Virus record (IMG/VR): IMGVR_UViG_3300037140_000126
Span: 1-64,000 of that record
Direction: 5' to 3' (one strand)
From: a virus
Length of the DNA stretch: 64,000 nt
A program made the translations under genes and the position numbers. The stretch's first letter is position 1. Each line of letters starts with the position of its first letter. The notes below the pieces were generated by a model. The model was given only the letters and a program-made list of their open reading frames with translations. It did no database searches and was not told the DNA's origin. Below, piece by piece: positions 31,862 through 40,273 of the stretch.

Positions 31862-32992
31862 CTACTTTCGTCGATCTACGACAATGGAAAGTTTGCCGGT
31901 TGTCAGCAAGTACGGCGTGTCGTCACCAAAATGCACATCGAGCACACAGTCTTTCTGCTTGCCAAGATATGTAAACAGCGGCAGCAACAAGTCTAGCGGC
32001 CAGTCGAGCACGAACGCTTTCTTTACAGGCTCTTCTACACGAAGGCGGTCACGAAATACGCCTTGGGGCAGCTTCGCTTCCATTTGAATCTCCGTAGCAC
32101 CCTCGTCAGCTTTGATTGCTACGAGCCATTCGTCTTTCTTCGCGGACGCAAGATACAGGCCGAATCTATCGGCTATCGTGCTAAAACGCTTTGCCTGAAC
32201 ACTAAAACGCTTTTCACACTTCAGGCCAGTCTTAATCAGTACGTCGATTTTCTCATGTGGAAAACCCTTCTGTGCTTTAATAGAAATAGGCTGCCAGATA
32301 GTGCCACAGGAAAACTTAAGCGCGAACGTTTTCTCGTATAAGAGGATTTCCTTGATGCCTTCGGCAGCAAGATGTGGCACAAGGGATAACGGGACGGCAA
32401 GCGTGTCAGGCATCTGTGCTTTGACTTTCTCACTCATGCGGATTGCCAGTAGTTGGTTCGAACCGTAAAACTCTACACCCGATCCATTGCGCCGCAAGTA
32501 GACACAGTTGAGTTCCGGTACTGTTGTATCGGCGGTCGCACAACTCGACACAACTTTCATTGCTTCAAGCACACCCTCAGACAGTTCAAGCACAGTATGC
32601 TTGCCCTCAAGTGACCCAGCGGCATGATATCCAACACCAGTATCGGCACAGTCGAATACCGCTTTTCTTCTCCCTTGCTGCACACGCAACTGGCCCTTGT
32701 TAATCGTAAACACAAAGGGCTTCTCCGACTTCGTTACAGCCGCAACATTCAGAAACGGAAATAATAGACTACGGGCGCAGAACAACACGGGTCCGCCTAT
32801 TTCGCCGACATCAAGTTTTACATGCACATCGCCACACACTTCCGCCGCCAACGCAAGGCCCAACCTATAATTTATCGAGAGGTCCAAGCGGATGAATGTG
32901 GAGCTAGGAAATCCAGTCACACTTGGCACTAAATCGACAACGCGCACGATCTCCAGCAGTTTCTTGCTGTCAACAGAAAACTCTCGCATCAT
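31862..32992 (-). CDS. DNA polymerase sliding clamp (beta-like)
   Basis: 376 residues, the usual length for a three-domain bacterial-type beta clamp; two adjacent ATG codons, GAGGTGA upstream. Opening FSVDSKKLLEIVRVVDLVPS, the middle VLEAMKVVSSCATADTTVPELNCVYL with FYGSNQLLAIRM, and the end FTYLGKQKDCVLDVHFGDDTPYLL follow the domain rhythm of DnaN (including the NQLLAIR strand). Divergent from host DnaN. It encircles DNA and tethers the polymerase encoded by the next gene; loaded by the AAA+ protein at 23724-24728. Confidence 0.8.
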   Translation of the reverse strand: MMREFSVDSKKLLEIVRVVDLVPSVTGFPSSTFIRLDLSINYRLGLALAAEVCGDVHVKLDVGEIGGPVLFCARSLLFPFLNVAAVTKSEKPFVFTINKGQLRVQQGRRKAVFDCADTGVGYHAAGSLEGKHTVLELSEGVLEAMKVVSSCATADTTVPELNCVYLRRNGSGVEFYGSNQLLAIRMSEKVKAQMPDTLAVPLSLVPHLAAEGIKEILLYEKTFALKFSCGTIWQPISIKAQKGFPHEKIDVLIKTGLKCEKRFSVQAKRFSTIADRFGLYLASAKKDEWLVAIKADEGATEIQMEAKLPQGVFRDRLRVEEPVKKAFVLDWPLDLLLPLFTYLGKQKDCVLDVHFGDDTPYLLTTGKLSIVVDRRK

Positions 32993-33001
32993 TCACCTCG
33001 A

Positions 33002-34360
33002 TCACAATTCAAATAGGCCCTTAAATCCCTTTGACACCAGCTTGCGGGCAGTCTTGCAGCGGGCAAAACGCGACACGGCCATCTCACAGTAACTAGGTGC
33101 AAGATCAATACCAATAGCGTCGCGGGATAAGGCTTTGGCCACACGGCAAACTGTGCCACTTCCCACAAATGGATCAAGAACTATGCAAGGTACTGCATGC
33201 TGGCCTCGACATGAACAGGTCGGCCGCCAGCCGATTGTCTCAGAACCGCGTACCACTCCCGGGCCTAGCTGGTTTCCTTCAACAACATACATCGCCGCGT
33301 TTTTCGTATCTCCGACATGAGACAGTGGATTTCCAGACCGGGATGTTTTTGTCACACGCTCCCAAGGTGTGCCACATTTCGCACAGGCACCTTTCTCGCT
33401 AGTTGCAGCCAAAATGCATAATCTCGGTAATTTCTCCGGGAATCCTGCGAAGTGGGCTTCGGAATACGGCTGCGTGGGGAACGTCCAGACATTGCGGACA
33501 TTGCGAACATCTCTAGTCCTGTTGTTCATGCTCGCGCCAGTTGCTTTCTCTCTACCAAATGATTGCTTATCTTTTTCAGACGTTGGCATAAAATCTATGC
33601 CACGATAGCCAACGCTAGCCGGTTCGCACACAGAATCCGCGTCCCAAAAGTATTTGGAACTCTTCGTGAGCATGATGATGTGCTCATAGGCGTCGGTCGG
33701 GCGGTCGGTTACGCTTTCTGGCATGGGATTGGGCTTCGACCAAATTATCATCGAGCGCACATACCAGCCATCTGATTGCGCCGCGATTGCCACACGAGAA
33801 GGAATCAGGCAGAGGTCTTTGGGTTTTATCTCATCCGTTACGTTTGGACGCATTGCCGTTGAATCTTTAGCGTTATTATTTCGGAGTGAATCCTTAACCG
33901 TTGAATTTCTACCACCACTAGAGTACGAGTCACCCACATTCCAAAATAAAACTCCATCCTTCCGCAGCACACGCCGTAATTCACGCAGGATCGTGACGGT
34001 GTGCTCGATGTACATGCTAATTTTCGGCTCAAGGCCGAATGCGCCGCGCCAAGCACCACAAGTGCCACAAGTACCACAAGTGCCGGGATCAAAATGGCTC
34101 CCACGGACAGATCGTTGTTTGGCCGATCCGCCCCCACTCATTGATTTAGAATCTTCATTTTTCCAGTTATGCTCGCATCCCTTAACACCACCCCACACCA
34201 ATTCCTGCTCGCCAGCATATTTCCGCAATCCCCAATAAGGCGGCGACGTGATAATACATTGAACGCTTTCAGGTTCAAGTCCCCGCAGAACTTTTCTGCA
34301 ATCGCCGCCATAAATAGTTATGCCGTTCTTCGGGCCATAATAGGGTTTCAATTTACTCAT
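33002..34360 (-). CDS. DNA methyltransferase (TSPPYW type)
   Basis: 452 residues. Motif IV IITSPPYWGLRKY near residue 38 and motif I IVLDPFVGSGTVCRVAKAL near 390 place it in the beta-type N4-cytosine/N6-adenine group; the TSPPY form is most frequent in N4-cytosine enzymes. Two cysteine pairs (GTCGTCGTCGAW and CAKCGTPW) suggest zinc-stabilised insertions; CGTCGTCG is a small internal repeat. The large middle (about 120-380) is the target-recognition region. No endonuclease partner. ATGA overlap with the gene upstream. Probably protects phage DNA from host restriction. Confidence 0.87.
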   Translation of the reverse strand: MSKLKPYYGPKNGITIYGGDCRKVLRGLEPESVQCIITSPPYWGLRKYAGEQELVWGGVKGCEHNWKNEDSKSMSGGGSAKQRSVRGSHFDPGTCGTCGTCGAWRGAFGLEPKISMYIEHTVTILRELRRVLRKDGVLFWNVGDSYSSGGRNSTVKDSLRNNNAKDSTAMRPNVTDEIKPKDLCLIPSRVAIAAQSDGWYVRSMIIWSKPNPMPESVTDRPTDAYEHIIMLTKSSKYFWDADSVCEPASVGYRGIDFMPTSEKDKQSFGREKATGASMNNRTRDVRNVRNVWTFPTQPYSEAHFAGFPEKLPRLCILAATSEKGACAKCGTPWERVTKTSRSGNPLSHVGDTKNAAMYVVEGNQLGPGVVRGSETIGWRPTCSCRGQHAVPCIVLDPFVGSGTVCRVAKALSRDAIGIDLAPSYCEMAVSRFARCKTARKLVSKGFKGLFEL

Positions 34361-34731
34361 CTGGCCAGCACCACATGCTTTTCAATCCAGCTACGGGCAC
34401 TCGTGCTGTGCGTCTGACTAAACGGTGATTCTATTTGCGTCACAGAAACTCCAAACTTCTCTGCAAGAAATATAGGACAGATTTTTCTATCCGGACACTC
34501 TTCCCGGCATTCTCGTGCTTTCTCGTTATACCCGTATTCGAGTACTCGGCCGTTCGGCCCTACAATGACAGGCTTGCCAAAGCACCAAGCACTATAAGGA
34601 GCGTCTTGGCCACGCTTGTAGCAAGAACGGCACACCCGCGTCGAAGGGAAGTAACTCAACGTCCGCACATCGGACTCCCGAAAGCGGTTCCGGCACAAAA
34701 CGCATTCGAGCACTGGACTATTGGAAGTCAC
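34357..34731 (-). CDS. Cysteine-rich zinc-binding protein
   Basis: About 124 residues from GTG 34731, 4 bases after the stop of the sigma-like gene; the upstream frame lies inside that gene. CVLCRNRFRESDV, CRSCYKRGQ and a second cluster CREECPDRKICPIF give about eight cysteines, so probably two zinc sites. The end SARSWIEKHVVLAR overlaps the methyltransferase ATG. No family recognised; candidate transcription cofactor because of its link to the sigma-like gene. Confidence 0.65.
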   Translation of the reverse strand: MTSNSPVLECVLCRNRFRESDVRTLSYFPSTRVCRSCYKRGQDAPYSAWCFGKPVIVGPNGRVLEYGYNEKARECREECPDRKICPIFLAEKFGVSVTQIESPFSQTHSTSARSWIEKHVVLAR

Positions 34732-34735
34732 ATAA

Positions 34736-35314
34736 TCATGATACAGGATCGCAATACTTCTTGCGTATCGGCTCGAAGCTTCTCCGCCAAGTTTCCCGTC
34801 GCAATAGGTATGCAAAGTCGTCACGCTCAAAACGATACTTCGTGGCAATCTTTAGCAACTCTTTTCGGGCAACGCGAAATCGTGGGCCAGTGGAAACAAT
34901 AGCATCTCTCGTAAAAATCCATTGATGCAGACACTTCAAAAGATGGGGGGACGCTTCGGCAAGAATATGGTGCAAACTCGACACGGCGTGCAAGGCCTTT
35001 TCAGTTTCGTCGTTCTCAATCAGCTTGTGCTCGACATCCGCAATAGGAACAATCTCGGCAGTGCGCTTCTGATAAAACTTGTCATGCACGATGCTGTAAT
35101 AGAAATGGTCAAGTGCTGCGTATAGGTAGGTCGTAAACTTTCCACCGGATGGTTTGTAGCGCGGGAACACATGAAAGCGAGTGAACAAAACACCCTCTTG
35201 AATCAGGTCGTCTACGTCGAGCCAAACTTTGTACTGTGAGGGAAGTTTACACCATGTCTGGAACGCTTTCTGCGCAATCATCGGCAGGTAGCTTTCAAGT
35301 TCAGGGCATTGCAT
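34736..35314 (-). CDS. Sigma-factor-like protein (region 2)
   Basis: 192 residues behind GGAGGAAAT. The block VWLDVDDLIQEGVLFTRF followed by YKPSGGKFTTYLYAALDHFY matches sigma-70 region 2 (the DLIQEG core-binding motif and the helix with aromatic residues that melts the -10 box). C-terminal residues 150-190 (ARKELLKIATKYRFERDDFAYLLRRE) could form a helix-turn-helix like region 4. Shorter than host alternative sigma factors. It may redirect RNA polymerase to phage promoters. It is the best candidate reader of the recurring element, but that link is inferred. Confidence 0.75.
   Translation of the reverse strand: MQCPELESYLPMIAQKAFQTWCKLPSQYKVWLDVDDLIQEGVLFTRFHVFPRYKPSGGKFTTYLYAALDHFYYSIVHDKFYQKRTAEIVPIADVEHKLIENDETEKALHAVSSLHHILAEASPHLLKCLHQWIFTRDAIVSTGPRFRVARKELLKIATKYRFERDDFAYLLRRETWRRSFEPIRKKYCDPVS
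34737..34751 (-). promoter_or_regulatory. Recurring CGATCCTGTATCATG element, site C
   Basis: Spans the stop codon of the sigma-like gene; the GTG start of the cysteine-rich gene is only 5 bases downstream. If TATCAT is the -10 box, the message would be leaderless. Confidence 0.5.
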
Positions 35315-35443
35315 GTATTTCCTCCACGATCTGAATTTAACAGCGTCAAAATACGCAGCATCTTGAAACAGTGTTTATGCAAATTGCAAGCACTTCTTTC
35401 GGAGGAAATTCACAGCTGTTAAAATCCTGTGCAAATCCAGTTC
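35315..35443. other. Intergenic gap with possible regulatory sequence
   Basis: 129 bases without a gene. It contains CACAGCTGTT, a partial palindrome, and on the plus strand AATCCTGTG, similar to the recurring element but in opposite orientation. A TTGACG on the minus strand has no fitting -10 box. It holds the ribosome site of the sigma-like gene. Confidence 0.4.
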
Positions 35444-36415
35444 TTATGGTAACCTCCACAACTCTTGACGCATCCCAATCAGTTCGTTCAACTCGTACTC
35501 AGCGAGCCATTCCGTAAAAGTGGCAAACGATTCGTCAGTCAATTTCCTTTTTTCTCGCAGAAAGGATTCACGGGTCAAGTCTGCCGCAACCCAACTAAGA
35601 TTTTTCCGCACATCTTCAGGAAGCCGCACATCGTCCACCGAGCATACGATCTGCGACAACGAATAATTGCGGCGGACCTTTCCCCACATATTGCCGAGGG
35701 TCTGAAAGTTCTGCTTGACGATCCACTGGTGCTTTTTGAAGTCCTCAAATGACGGATCAAGTCCAGCCTGAATCATTTTGATTGCCGTCTTCGGCCCTAG
35801 CCCTGTGGCAATCTTCGGTATGTTGTCGGTCGGATCGCCAGTCAGTGCTTTTACTTTGACCCATTCTTGCGGGCGAATGCCTATTTCTTCTCCTACTTCG
35901 TCTTCGAACATGACATGCTCGGGTGCATCCTTATCGTAACCGCGCAGAACGCCCACCTTATCCGTAACAAGCTGGTAGAAGTCTTTGTCCGTCGAATAGA
36001 TCACAACATTCTCAAATAGCTTTTTCTTGATTGCAACTTCCGCGAGAATGCCGATCAAATCGTCCGCTTCGAGGCAGTCACATTCAAACTCCCGAAAACC
36101 TGCTTCGCATAATGCTTTTCGCAGAATAGGAATCTGTGGAAATGCAGGGGCCATGTCTTCATTCGGGGGACCCTGACGGTGGCCCTTGTACGTGCCATTC
36201 GTAATTGCGTGCCGCCATGTTTCACCACGGCCGTCCCAGACGAACACGAACGCACTTTGCGGCATATGCTTTGCTAGAGCAGCAATCATTTTCAGAGCAC
36301 CATACAACACGCTCGTACATCGCCCTCGGCTGGACAAATGCCGGTGCACCCAATGTGCCCTGTAAATTAAATTCCTCGCATCAGTTAAAACTAGGGTATC
36401 AACTTTGTCAGTCAT
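35444..36415 (-). CDS. 5'-3' exonuclease / flap endonuclease (PolI N-domain type)
   Basis: 323 residues. Acidic metal ligands in the FEN order: VLTDARNLIYR, FVFVWDGRGETWR, DCLEADDLIGILAE, VIYSTDKDFYQL and ALTGDPTDNIPKIATGLGPKTA (helix-hairpin-helix). It supplies the 5' nuclease missing from the phage polymerase and removes RNA primers and flaps. Overlaps the primase stop by 8 bases. The length and order equal those of the N-terminal domain of bacterial PolI or T5/T7-like exonucleases. Confidence 0.92.
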   Translation of the reverse strand: MTDKVDTLVLTDARNLIYRAHWVHRHLSSRGRCTSVLYGALKMIAALAKHMPQSAFVFVWDGRGETWRHAITNGTYKGHRQGPPNEDMAPAFPQIPILRKALCEAGFREFECDCLEADDLIGILAEVAIKKKLFENVVIYSTDKDFYQLVTDKVGVLRGYDKDAPEHVMFEDEVGEEIGIRPQEWVKVKALTGDPTDNIPKIATGLGPKTAIKMIQAGLDPSFEDFKKHQWIVKQNFQTLGNMWGKVRRNYSLSQIVCSVDDVRLPEDVRKNLSWVAADLTRESFLREKRKLTDESFATFTEWLAEYELNELIGMRQELWRLP

Positions 36416-37343
36416 TCAAAGACACTCCCACACGCAGTCGTAACTCTAAACTCTCAGTCAACGGAGCCCTTTGTATCCACAAATCCTCACGCATCGCAGG
36501 AGTCATGTCAGCGGCGTCTTTCACAATCCTAGAGGGAGGCACAACCCATACGTTGTGATGCAGCGCAAGCTGCTTGCCGACAGAAAAGAATCCCAGCAAT
36601 CCAACCAAGTCCGCGTCGGGCCACAAAATTATACTCTCGTAGGGGTCAAGACGGTGCTCTTGCTCCTCCGTCATGCTGTGCCCTAACAGTGCGAGCACAT
36701 CGTAGTTCTCCGGCAAGCTACGTTCTAGTGCGAGACAATCAAACACACCCTCGCACAATACAGCTTTCTTGTTCCTGTTCTTCGGCAGATTGTAAATTGC
36801 TTTCATTCCAACCGAGTTGAGGTACTTCGGCTCCTGCTTGCCCGTGCAATCCCGAGCCACAAGCCCTTTCAGCGTCTTACCATAGTAAACAGGAAAAATA
36901 ATCCGGTAGGCATAGCGCCCGACAAACGACACGCCAATTTTCTTTTCTTTAATCTGCCCATACGAAACGCCTCGGTTTAGCAAATAACTGCGGGCGCGGA
37001 GAAACAGTGTGTCACTGTGAGGGTCTGTAAGGAACATAAAATCGTCGGGGAGGGAAGGTGGCCCTGACACCCTCCGCTCCTCGACACTTGGTGTGTTCGC
37101 GTCCTTCCCAGACAGAACACCCAAATCCAATACTTCTGCAAGGTCAGTGAGTGCATCGTTGCTGCCGGTATCGCAGTTGAAGCAGTGGTATTTATTTTTT
37201 CTGGTATTGAAGCCAAAACGAAAGCGTGTCTCAAAACAGAACGGGCAGCAAATAGCATATTCATCTGGGTCCGAAAGGTTGCGCCGATAGCGTACGCCTC
37301 GGCTGTCCAGCAAGTGCAACAATTCTTGGAAGCCTTCAATCAT
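36408..37343 (-). CDS. DNA primase (zinc and TOPRIM)
   Basis: 311 residues. N-terminal zinc-binding CHC2-like domain: CCPFC (33-36) and YHCFNC (54-57). Then the RNA-polymerase-like basic segment with IGVSFVGRYAYRIIFPVYYGKTLKGLVARD, the TOPRIM glutamate loop VLCEGVFDCLAL (about 193-205) and LWPDAD (about 243-248). No helicase domain; shorter than DnaG, similar to T4 gp61-sized primases. Primes lagging strands with the DnaB-like helicase at 37998-39362. A 56-codon gene overlaps the start. Confidence 0.88.
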   Translation of the reverse strand: MIEGFQELLHLLDSRGVRYRRNLSDPDEYAICCPFCFETRFRFGFNTRKNKYHCFNCDTGSNDALTDLAEVLDLGVLSGKDANTPSVEERRVSGPPSLPDDFMFLTDPHSDTLFLRARSYLLNRGVSYGQIKEKKIGVSFVGRYAYRIIFPVYYGKTLKGLVARDCTGKQEPKYLNSVGMKAIYNLPKNRNKKAVLCEGVFDCLALERSLPENYDVLALLGHSMTEEQEHRLDPYESIILWPDADLVGLLGFFSVGKQLALHHNVWVVPPSRIVKDAADMTPAMREDLWIQRAPLTESLELRLRVGVSLND

Positions 37344-37506
37344 CTTTCCGTGACTCCGCGATTATAGGTAACAGTTCTTTCCGTACAGCTTGAATACAGT
37401 CCTCGCAGACTTCACCCTCTTCCCACGGAGAGTTTTGGGCGGCGCTTAGCCAATGGTGAAGCCACTGCGCCATCTTCAGTATTGTCGCTTCATCAGGCGT
37501 TTTCAT
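37336..37506 (-). CDS. Small acidic protein (56 aa)
   Basis: ATG 37506 overlaps the TGA of the preceding gene (ATGA), and its TGA lies just inside the primase start. MKTPDEATILKMAQWLHHWL...AESRKDD; two cysteines (CEDC), mostly helical, acidic. The precise double overlap supports it. Possibly a primase accessory peptide, from position only. Confidence 0.7.
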   Translation of the reverse strand: MKTPDEATILKMAQWLHHWLSAAQNSPWEEGEVCEDCIQAVRKELLPIIAESRKDD

Positions 37507-37748
37507 CGAACGATGTTTGCCCTCGTGAGCACAGAGTTAATCAAACCAGTTTCGATTTCCAAAGCCTCTAGCCCGGCGCGAATCAGTGCAACGAATTCAT
37601 GGGGCTTCAATACAGGAACGTGATGCCTCACGTCTAGTGAAATATGCCGAATCTGGTAACCGTAATCATGCGAGTGCTTGTCATTCTCATAGATCAGGTC
37701 GATCTTTTCTCTCGGTGTGTTCCGCAGCGTTGCTACGATCTTTTCCAA
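37503..37748 (-). CDS. Small hypothetical protein with TTG start
   Basis: 81 residues. AGGAGG in the end of the preceding gene is 6 bases from TTG 37748, giving MEKIVATLRNTPREKIDLIY; the nominal GTG start 18 bases upstream would place the ribosome site inside the coding region. Mixed alpha/beta, ends TRANIVR. No family known. Adjacent to helicase and primase, so possibly a helicase-primase accessory. Confidence 0.65.
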   Translation of the reverse strand: MEKIVATLRNTPREKIDLIYENDKHSHDYGYQIRHISLDVRHHVPVLKPHEFVALIRAGLEALEIETGLINSVLTRANIVR

Positions 37749-37749
37749 T

Positions 37750-37995
37750 TCAAACCTCCTTCGCACCCACGAAGATACGAAGATTGCAAAACCTACAGTA
37801 GGTACAACGACCGCTATGGATCAGCTTGTCACCATCCATACAGCCATCATTCTGATCGAATCCGTGCTTGTTGTTTTCTAATGAATGGCCACAGTCAGGA
37901 CACATCTGAAGATTAATACCGGCCGGGTCCAATACCAAATCCAAGTCTTCCACGATATGCTGTGGAATCTTGGGATCAACAGGTTTCTCGCTCAT
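37750..37995 (-). CDS. Small zinc-ribbon protein
   Basis: About 81 residues from ATG 37995 behind GAGGAGG, three bases after the helicase stop (TGAATATG). Two knuckles, CPDCGHSLENN and CTYCRFCNLRIF, form a zinc ribbon; a third cysteine sits in DGCMDGD. It lies between helicase and primase, a place where phages encode helicase loaders or primase cofactors. The precise function is unknown. Confidence 0.65.
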   Translation of the reverse strand: MSEKPVDPKIPQHIVEDLDLVLDPAGINLQMCPDCGHSLENNKHGFDQNDGCMDGDKLIHSGRCTYCRFCNLRIFVGAKEV

Positions 37996-37997
37996 AT

Positions 37998-39362
37998 TCA
38001 AACCTCCTCACCTAACTCTTCCTGCCGTGCCGCCGCTTCACTGTCCAGCTCGCGCATTGTCGCTTCACGGTCGTAAAAAATACCACTACCAAAATCACCC
38101 ATGATATTGCAACCAACATGCATCTTGTCGAATTTGTGGGCAGCAACGTACAAGTAGCGGGAGTTCTCGCCCCAATCGCCTTTTCCGATACCGATAGCAA
38201 GTGTCGCTTTACGAATCTTTGAAATATCCTCCGCAGTCGCGGCAGCTGTAATGACTTTCATGTTCTCCGTCTTGCGTCCAGTCTGCGCGGCCGTCCATAC
38301 AATGACTTGCTTCTGTGCAGCGAAGGTCCTCAGTGACCTATAAATATCCGCAAACTCGAACCGGCGCTCTTCTTGCTTCCGTGGCGGCTTGATTTCATCA
38401 TCGTAGTCGATCACAACTACGTCGGCGGTGAATCCACGGTTGCGCTCACGCTCCCAGATTTCTTCGATCCGTAAAACAGAAATTCCGCCTTCTGTCCCGT
38501 CGATAATTTTCAACCTGCTTCGCACAAGCCGCAAGAACCGCTCGAAACGCAACCGTATTTTATCGGACTGCTCGATAAGTGACTTAATCGGCAAGCTTGT
38601 AATTGCACTGTCAAAACGGTTTTCTACTTCGTCGATTGGGTCCTCTAGCGTGAAATGCAGTACATTCAGGCCCTGCAAAATATAGGCAAGCGACGTGTGA
38701 TTCAGGGCAATCGACTTACCACGCTTCAGATACGCAAGCCACAAACCAACATGCCCACGGCCTACAATCCGGATCAGCTCATCCAGCGGGTCAATCATCA
38801 AGTAGGGAAACCTACGCCCACGCGCCATTCGTCGCCGCAGGATACGATCTTCCAAACCCTCGAAATAATCATGCGCTTCATAGCCTAGTCTTCCAAAGTT
38901 CACAATTGCCGCATAGCACTGTTCAAGCCAGCGCTCGTCTGTGAGCTTACCTTGCTCGTGCAATTCAACAAGCGTCTGAATCGACTGTGCTTTCATGCGT
39001 TCTTTCTTGTAGTCGATTACTTTCTCTGCGAGTGCATCTACGGCAACTAAGCGGTGATTCCGCTGTACGTTCTCGACGACTTCCAGCAAACGCTCTTTCT
39101 GATGTGTGCCCGCATTCGTCTTGCGGCAGTAGTCCAGCATCTCGGTGCGCAACATACCACCAACTGGCTCGTGATAGCGCCGCCAGTATTCAAGCGCCTT
39201 GGACGCAATGATCCAGTTCTCCAAGGGCTCGCCCTGTTTGCGTGGTTTAAAATCATCCGCCTCAAGCAAGTGTGCACACTCTCTGAGAAAGTTTCGATCC
39301 CTACACAGAAACGCAACCAGCTTTTCCTGAAACGCGTCGTCCCGCCAGTATGACGAACTCAT
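37998..39362 (-). CDS. DnaB-like replicative helicase with degenerate P-loop
   Basis: 454 residues. Helical N-terminal domain (FQEKLVAFLCRDRNFLRECA...) then a RecA-type core: LAYLKRGKSIALNHTSLAYI in place of GxxxxGKT (the first glycine is replaced by A/Y; the GKS is kept), FTLEDPIDEVENRF, Walker B-like VVVIDYDDEIKP and WTAAQTGR as the later Q-box. It fits the DnaB/gp41 group that unwinds at the fork. The missing first P-loop glycine is unusual but occurs in some phage helicases. Overlaps the gene upstream (ATGA). Confidence 0.8.
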   Translation of the reverse strand: MSSSYWRDDAFQEKLVAFLCRDRNFLRECAHLLEADDFKPRKQGEPLENWIIASKALEYWRRYHEPVGGMLRTEMLDYCRKTNAGTHQKERLLEVVENVQRNHRLVAVDALAEKVIDYKKERMKAQSIQTLVELHEQGKLTDERWLEQCYAAIVNFGRLGYEAHDYFEGLEDRILRRRMARGRRFPYLMIDPLDELIRIVGRGHVGLWLAYLKRGKSIALNHTSLAYILQGLNVLHFTLEDPIDEVENRFDSAITSLPIKSLIEQSDKIRLRFERFLRLVRSRLKIIDGTEGGISVLRIEEIWERERNRGFTADVVVIDYDDEIKPPRKQEERRFEFADIYRSLRTFAAQKQVIVWTAAQTGRKTENMKVITAAATAEDISKIRKATLAIGIGKGDWGENSRYLYVAAHKFDKMHVGCNIMGDFGSGIFYDREATMRELDSEAAARQEELGEEV

Positions 39363-39640
39363 CCAGATAACCGACTAGTTTCTTTTGCTGAACGCTTCTC
39401 GGCCCGAAACTCTTTTGTCTTCTCCTCACAAAATTGCGCTATGTCCCTCAAACAGTCTTGTTCGTAAATAGTAGACGGTTCGGCAAAGAAGCAATACTTT
39501 CTCCACCGCCCGTACCAACGCACTTCTCCCAATGGATTTCCGGCATCTGCTACTGGCCGGACCTCCCACTGCAAGGTCTTTCTTGGCGGCAGAACAGAAT
39601 TTACCCGTAGCACAAACTCAATCCAAATCCATTTTGCCAT
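39359..39640 (-). CDS. Small hypothetical protein
   Basis: 93 residues from ATG 39640, which touches the TGA of the upstream gene (TGATGG); a GTG one codon earlier is possible. MAKWIWIEFVLRVNSVLPPR...KETSRLSG; early tryptophans, basic C-terminus. The stop overlaps the helicase start (ATGA), so it is coupled to it and could be a loader or chaperone. No motif seen. Confidence 0.6.
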   Translation of the reverse strand: MAKWIWIEFVLRVNSVLPPRKTLQWEVRPVADAGNPLGEVRWYGRWRKYCFFAEPSTIYEQDCLRDIAQFCEEKTKEFRAEKRSAKETSRLSG

Positions 39641-40071
39641 CACTGCACCTTACGACCTTCCGCGACACGTTCTAAATCTTCCTGGCCCGCAACGAGTGTT
39701 TCCAGCAGTAATGCAATTTGCGCGAACGTCAAATCGGTTGGGTAAGCAATCGCTGTCGGCTGCTCATACAGTTGCTTTTTATTATTCGCAAGCCATTGCT
39801 CGCATGCGGTCCGCAGCATCTTGCCTGTATCATAGGCAGCACTCTGAGGTCCCACAAATGGTGAATTTGGAGACATAACCTCCATACGAGTATCACGCTC
39901 AGCAAGTATATTAAACATATACTTTGCCAAGTAACCATGGTACAGCAGCAACGTCAGCACAAACACACGGCCGCCGAGCGTCAACAAGACGGCTCCGTTT
40001 GGCAACTGTTCAATCAGCGGCCCATGCTTGCAGAGAAAAACATATGCTTTGCTGTCACCTACGATTGGCAC
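39640..40071 (-). CDS. Hypothetical protein in replication operon
   Basis: 143 residues, starting at GTG 40071 behind GAGGTAAAA and overlapping the preceding gene by 17 bases. It has a strand-rich N-terminus (AYVFLCKHGPLIEQLPNGAV), a hydrophobic stretch (VLTLLLYHGYLAKYMFNIL) too polar to be a membrane span, and a helical end. No family recognised. Confidence 0.6.
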   Translation of the reverse strand: MPIVGDSKAYVFLCKHGPLIEQLPNGAVLLTLGGRVFVLTLLLYHGYLAKYMFNILAERDTRMEVMSPNSPFVGPQSAAYDTGKMLRTACEQWLANNKKQLYEQPTAIAYPTDLTFAQIALLLETLVAGQEDLERVAEGRKVQ

Positions 40072-40273
40072 GTTTTGTTTTTACCTCATGATCGGTAAAT
40101 GCGGCATCGAATACTTCAATCTTCACATCGGACGGAAACGGCGCTTCATATTTCAATATGCCAACAATGTCATTCTTTTTTAGGAAGCCTTTTTCCCCGC
40201 TACCGTCGTCTATGATGGACACCAGCATTGACCACCGACGCTCCTTTTTCACAGCCATGGATTTCCTCGCCAT
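40055..40273 (-). CDS. Small basic protein
   Basis: 72 residues behind AGGAGG in the end of the preceding gene. MARKSMAVKKERRWSMLVSI, then DDGSGEKGFLKKNDIVGILK, and a basic end (EVKTKRANRR). Likely nucleic-acid binding by charge only. The recurring element at 40348 lies 75 bases upstream within the preceding gene and may provide its promoter. Confidence 0.62.
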   Translation of the reverse strand: MARKSMAVKKERRWSMLVSIIDDGSGEKGFLKKNDIVGILKYEAPFPSDVKIEVFDAAFTDHEVKTKRANRR

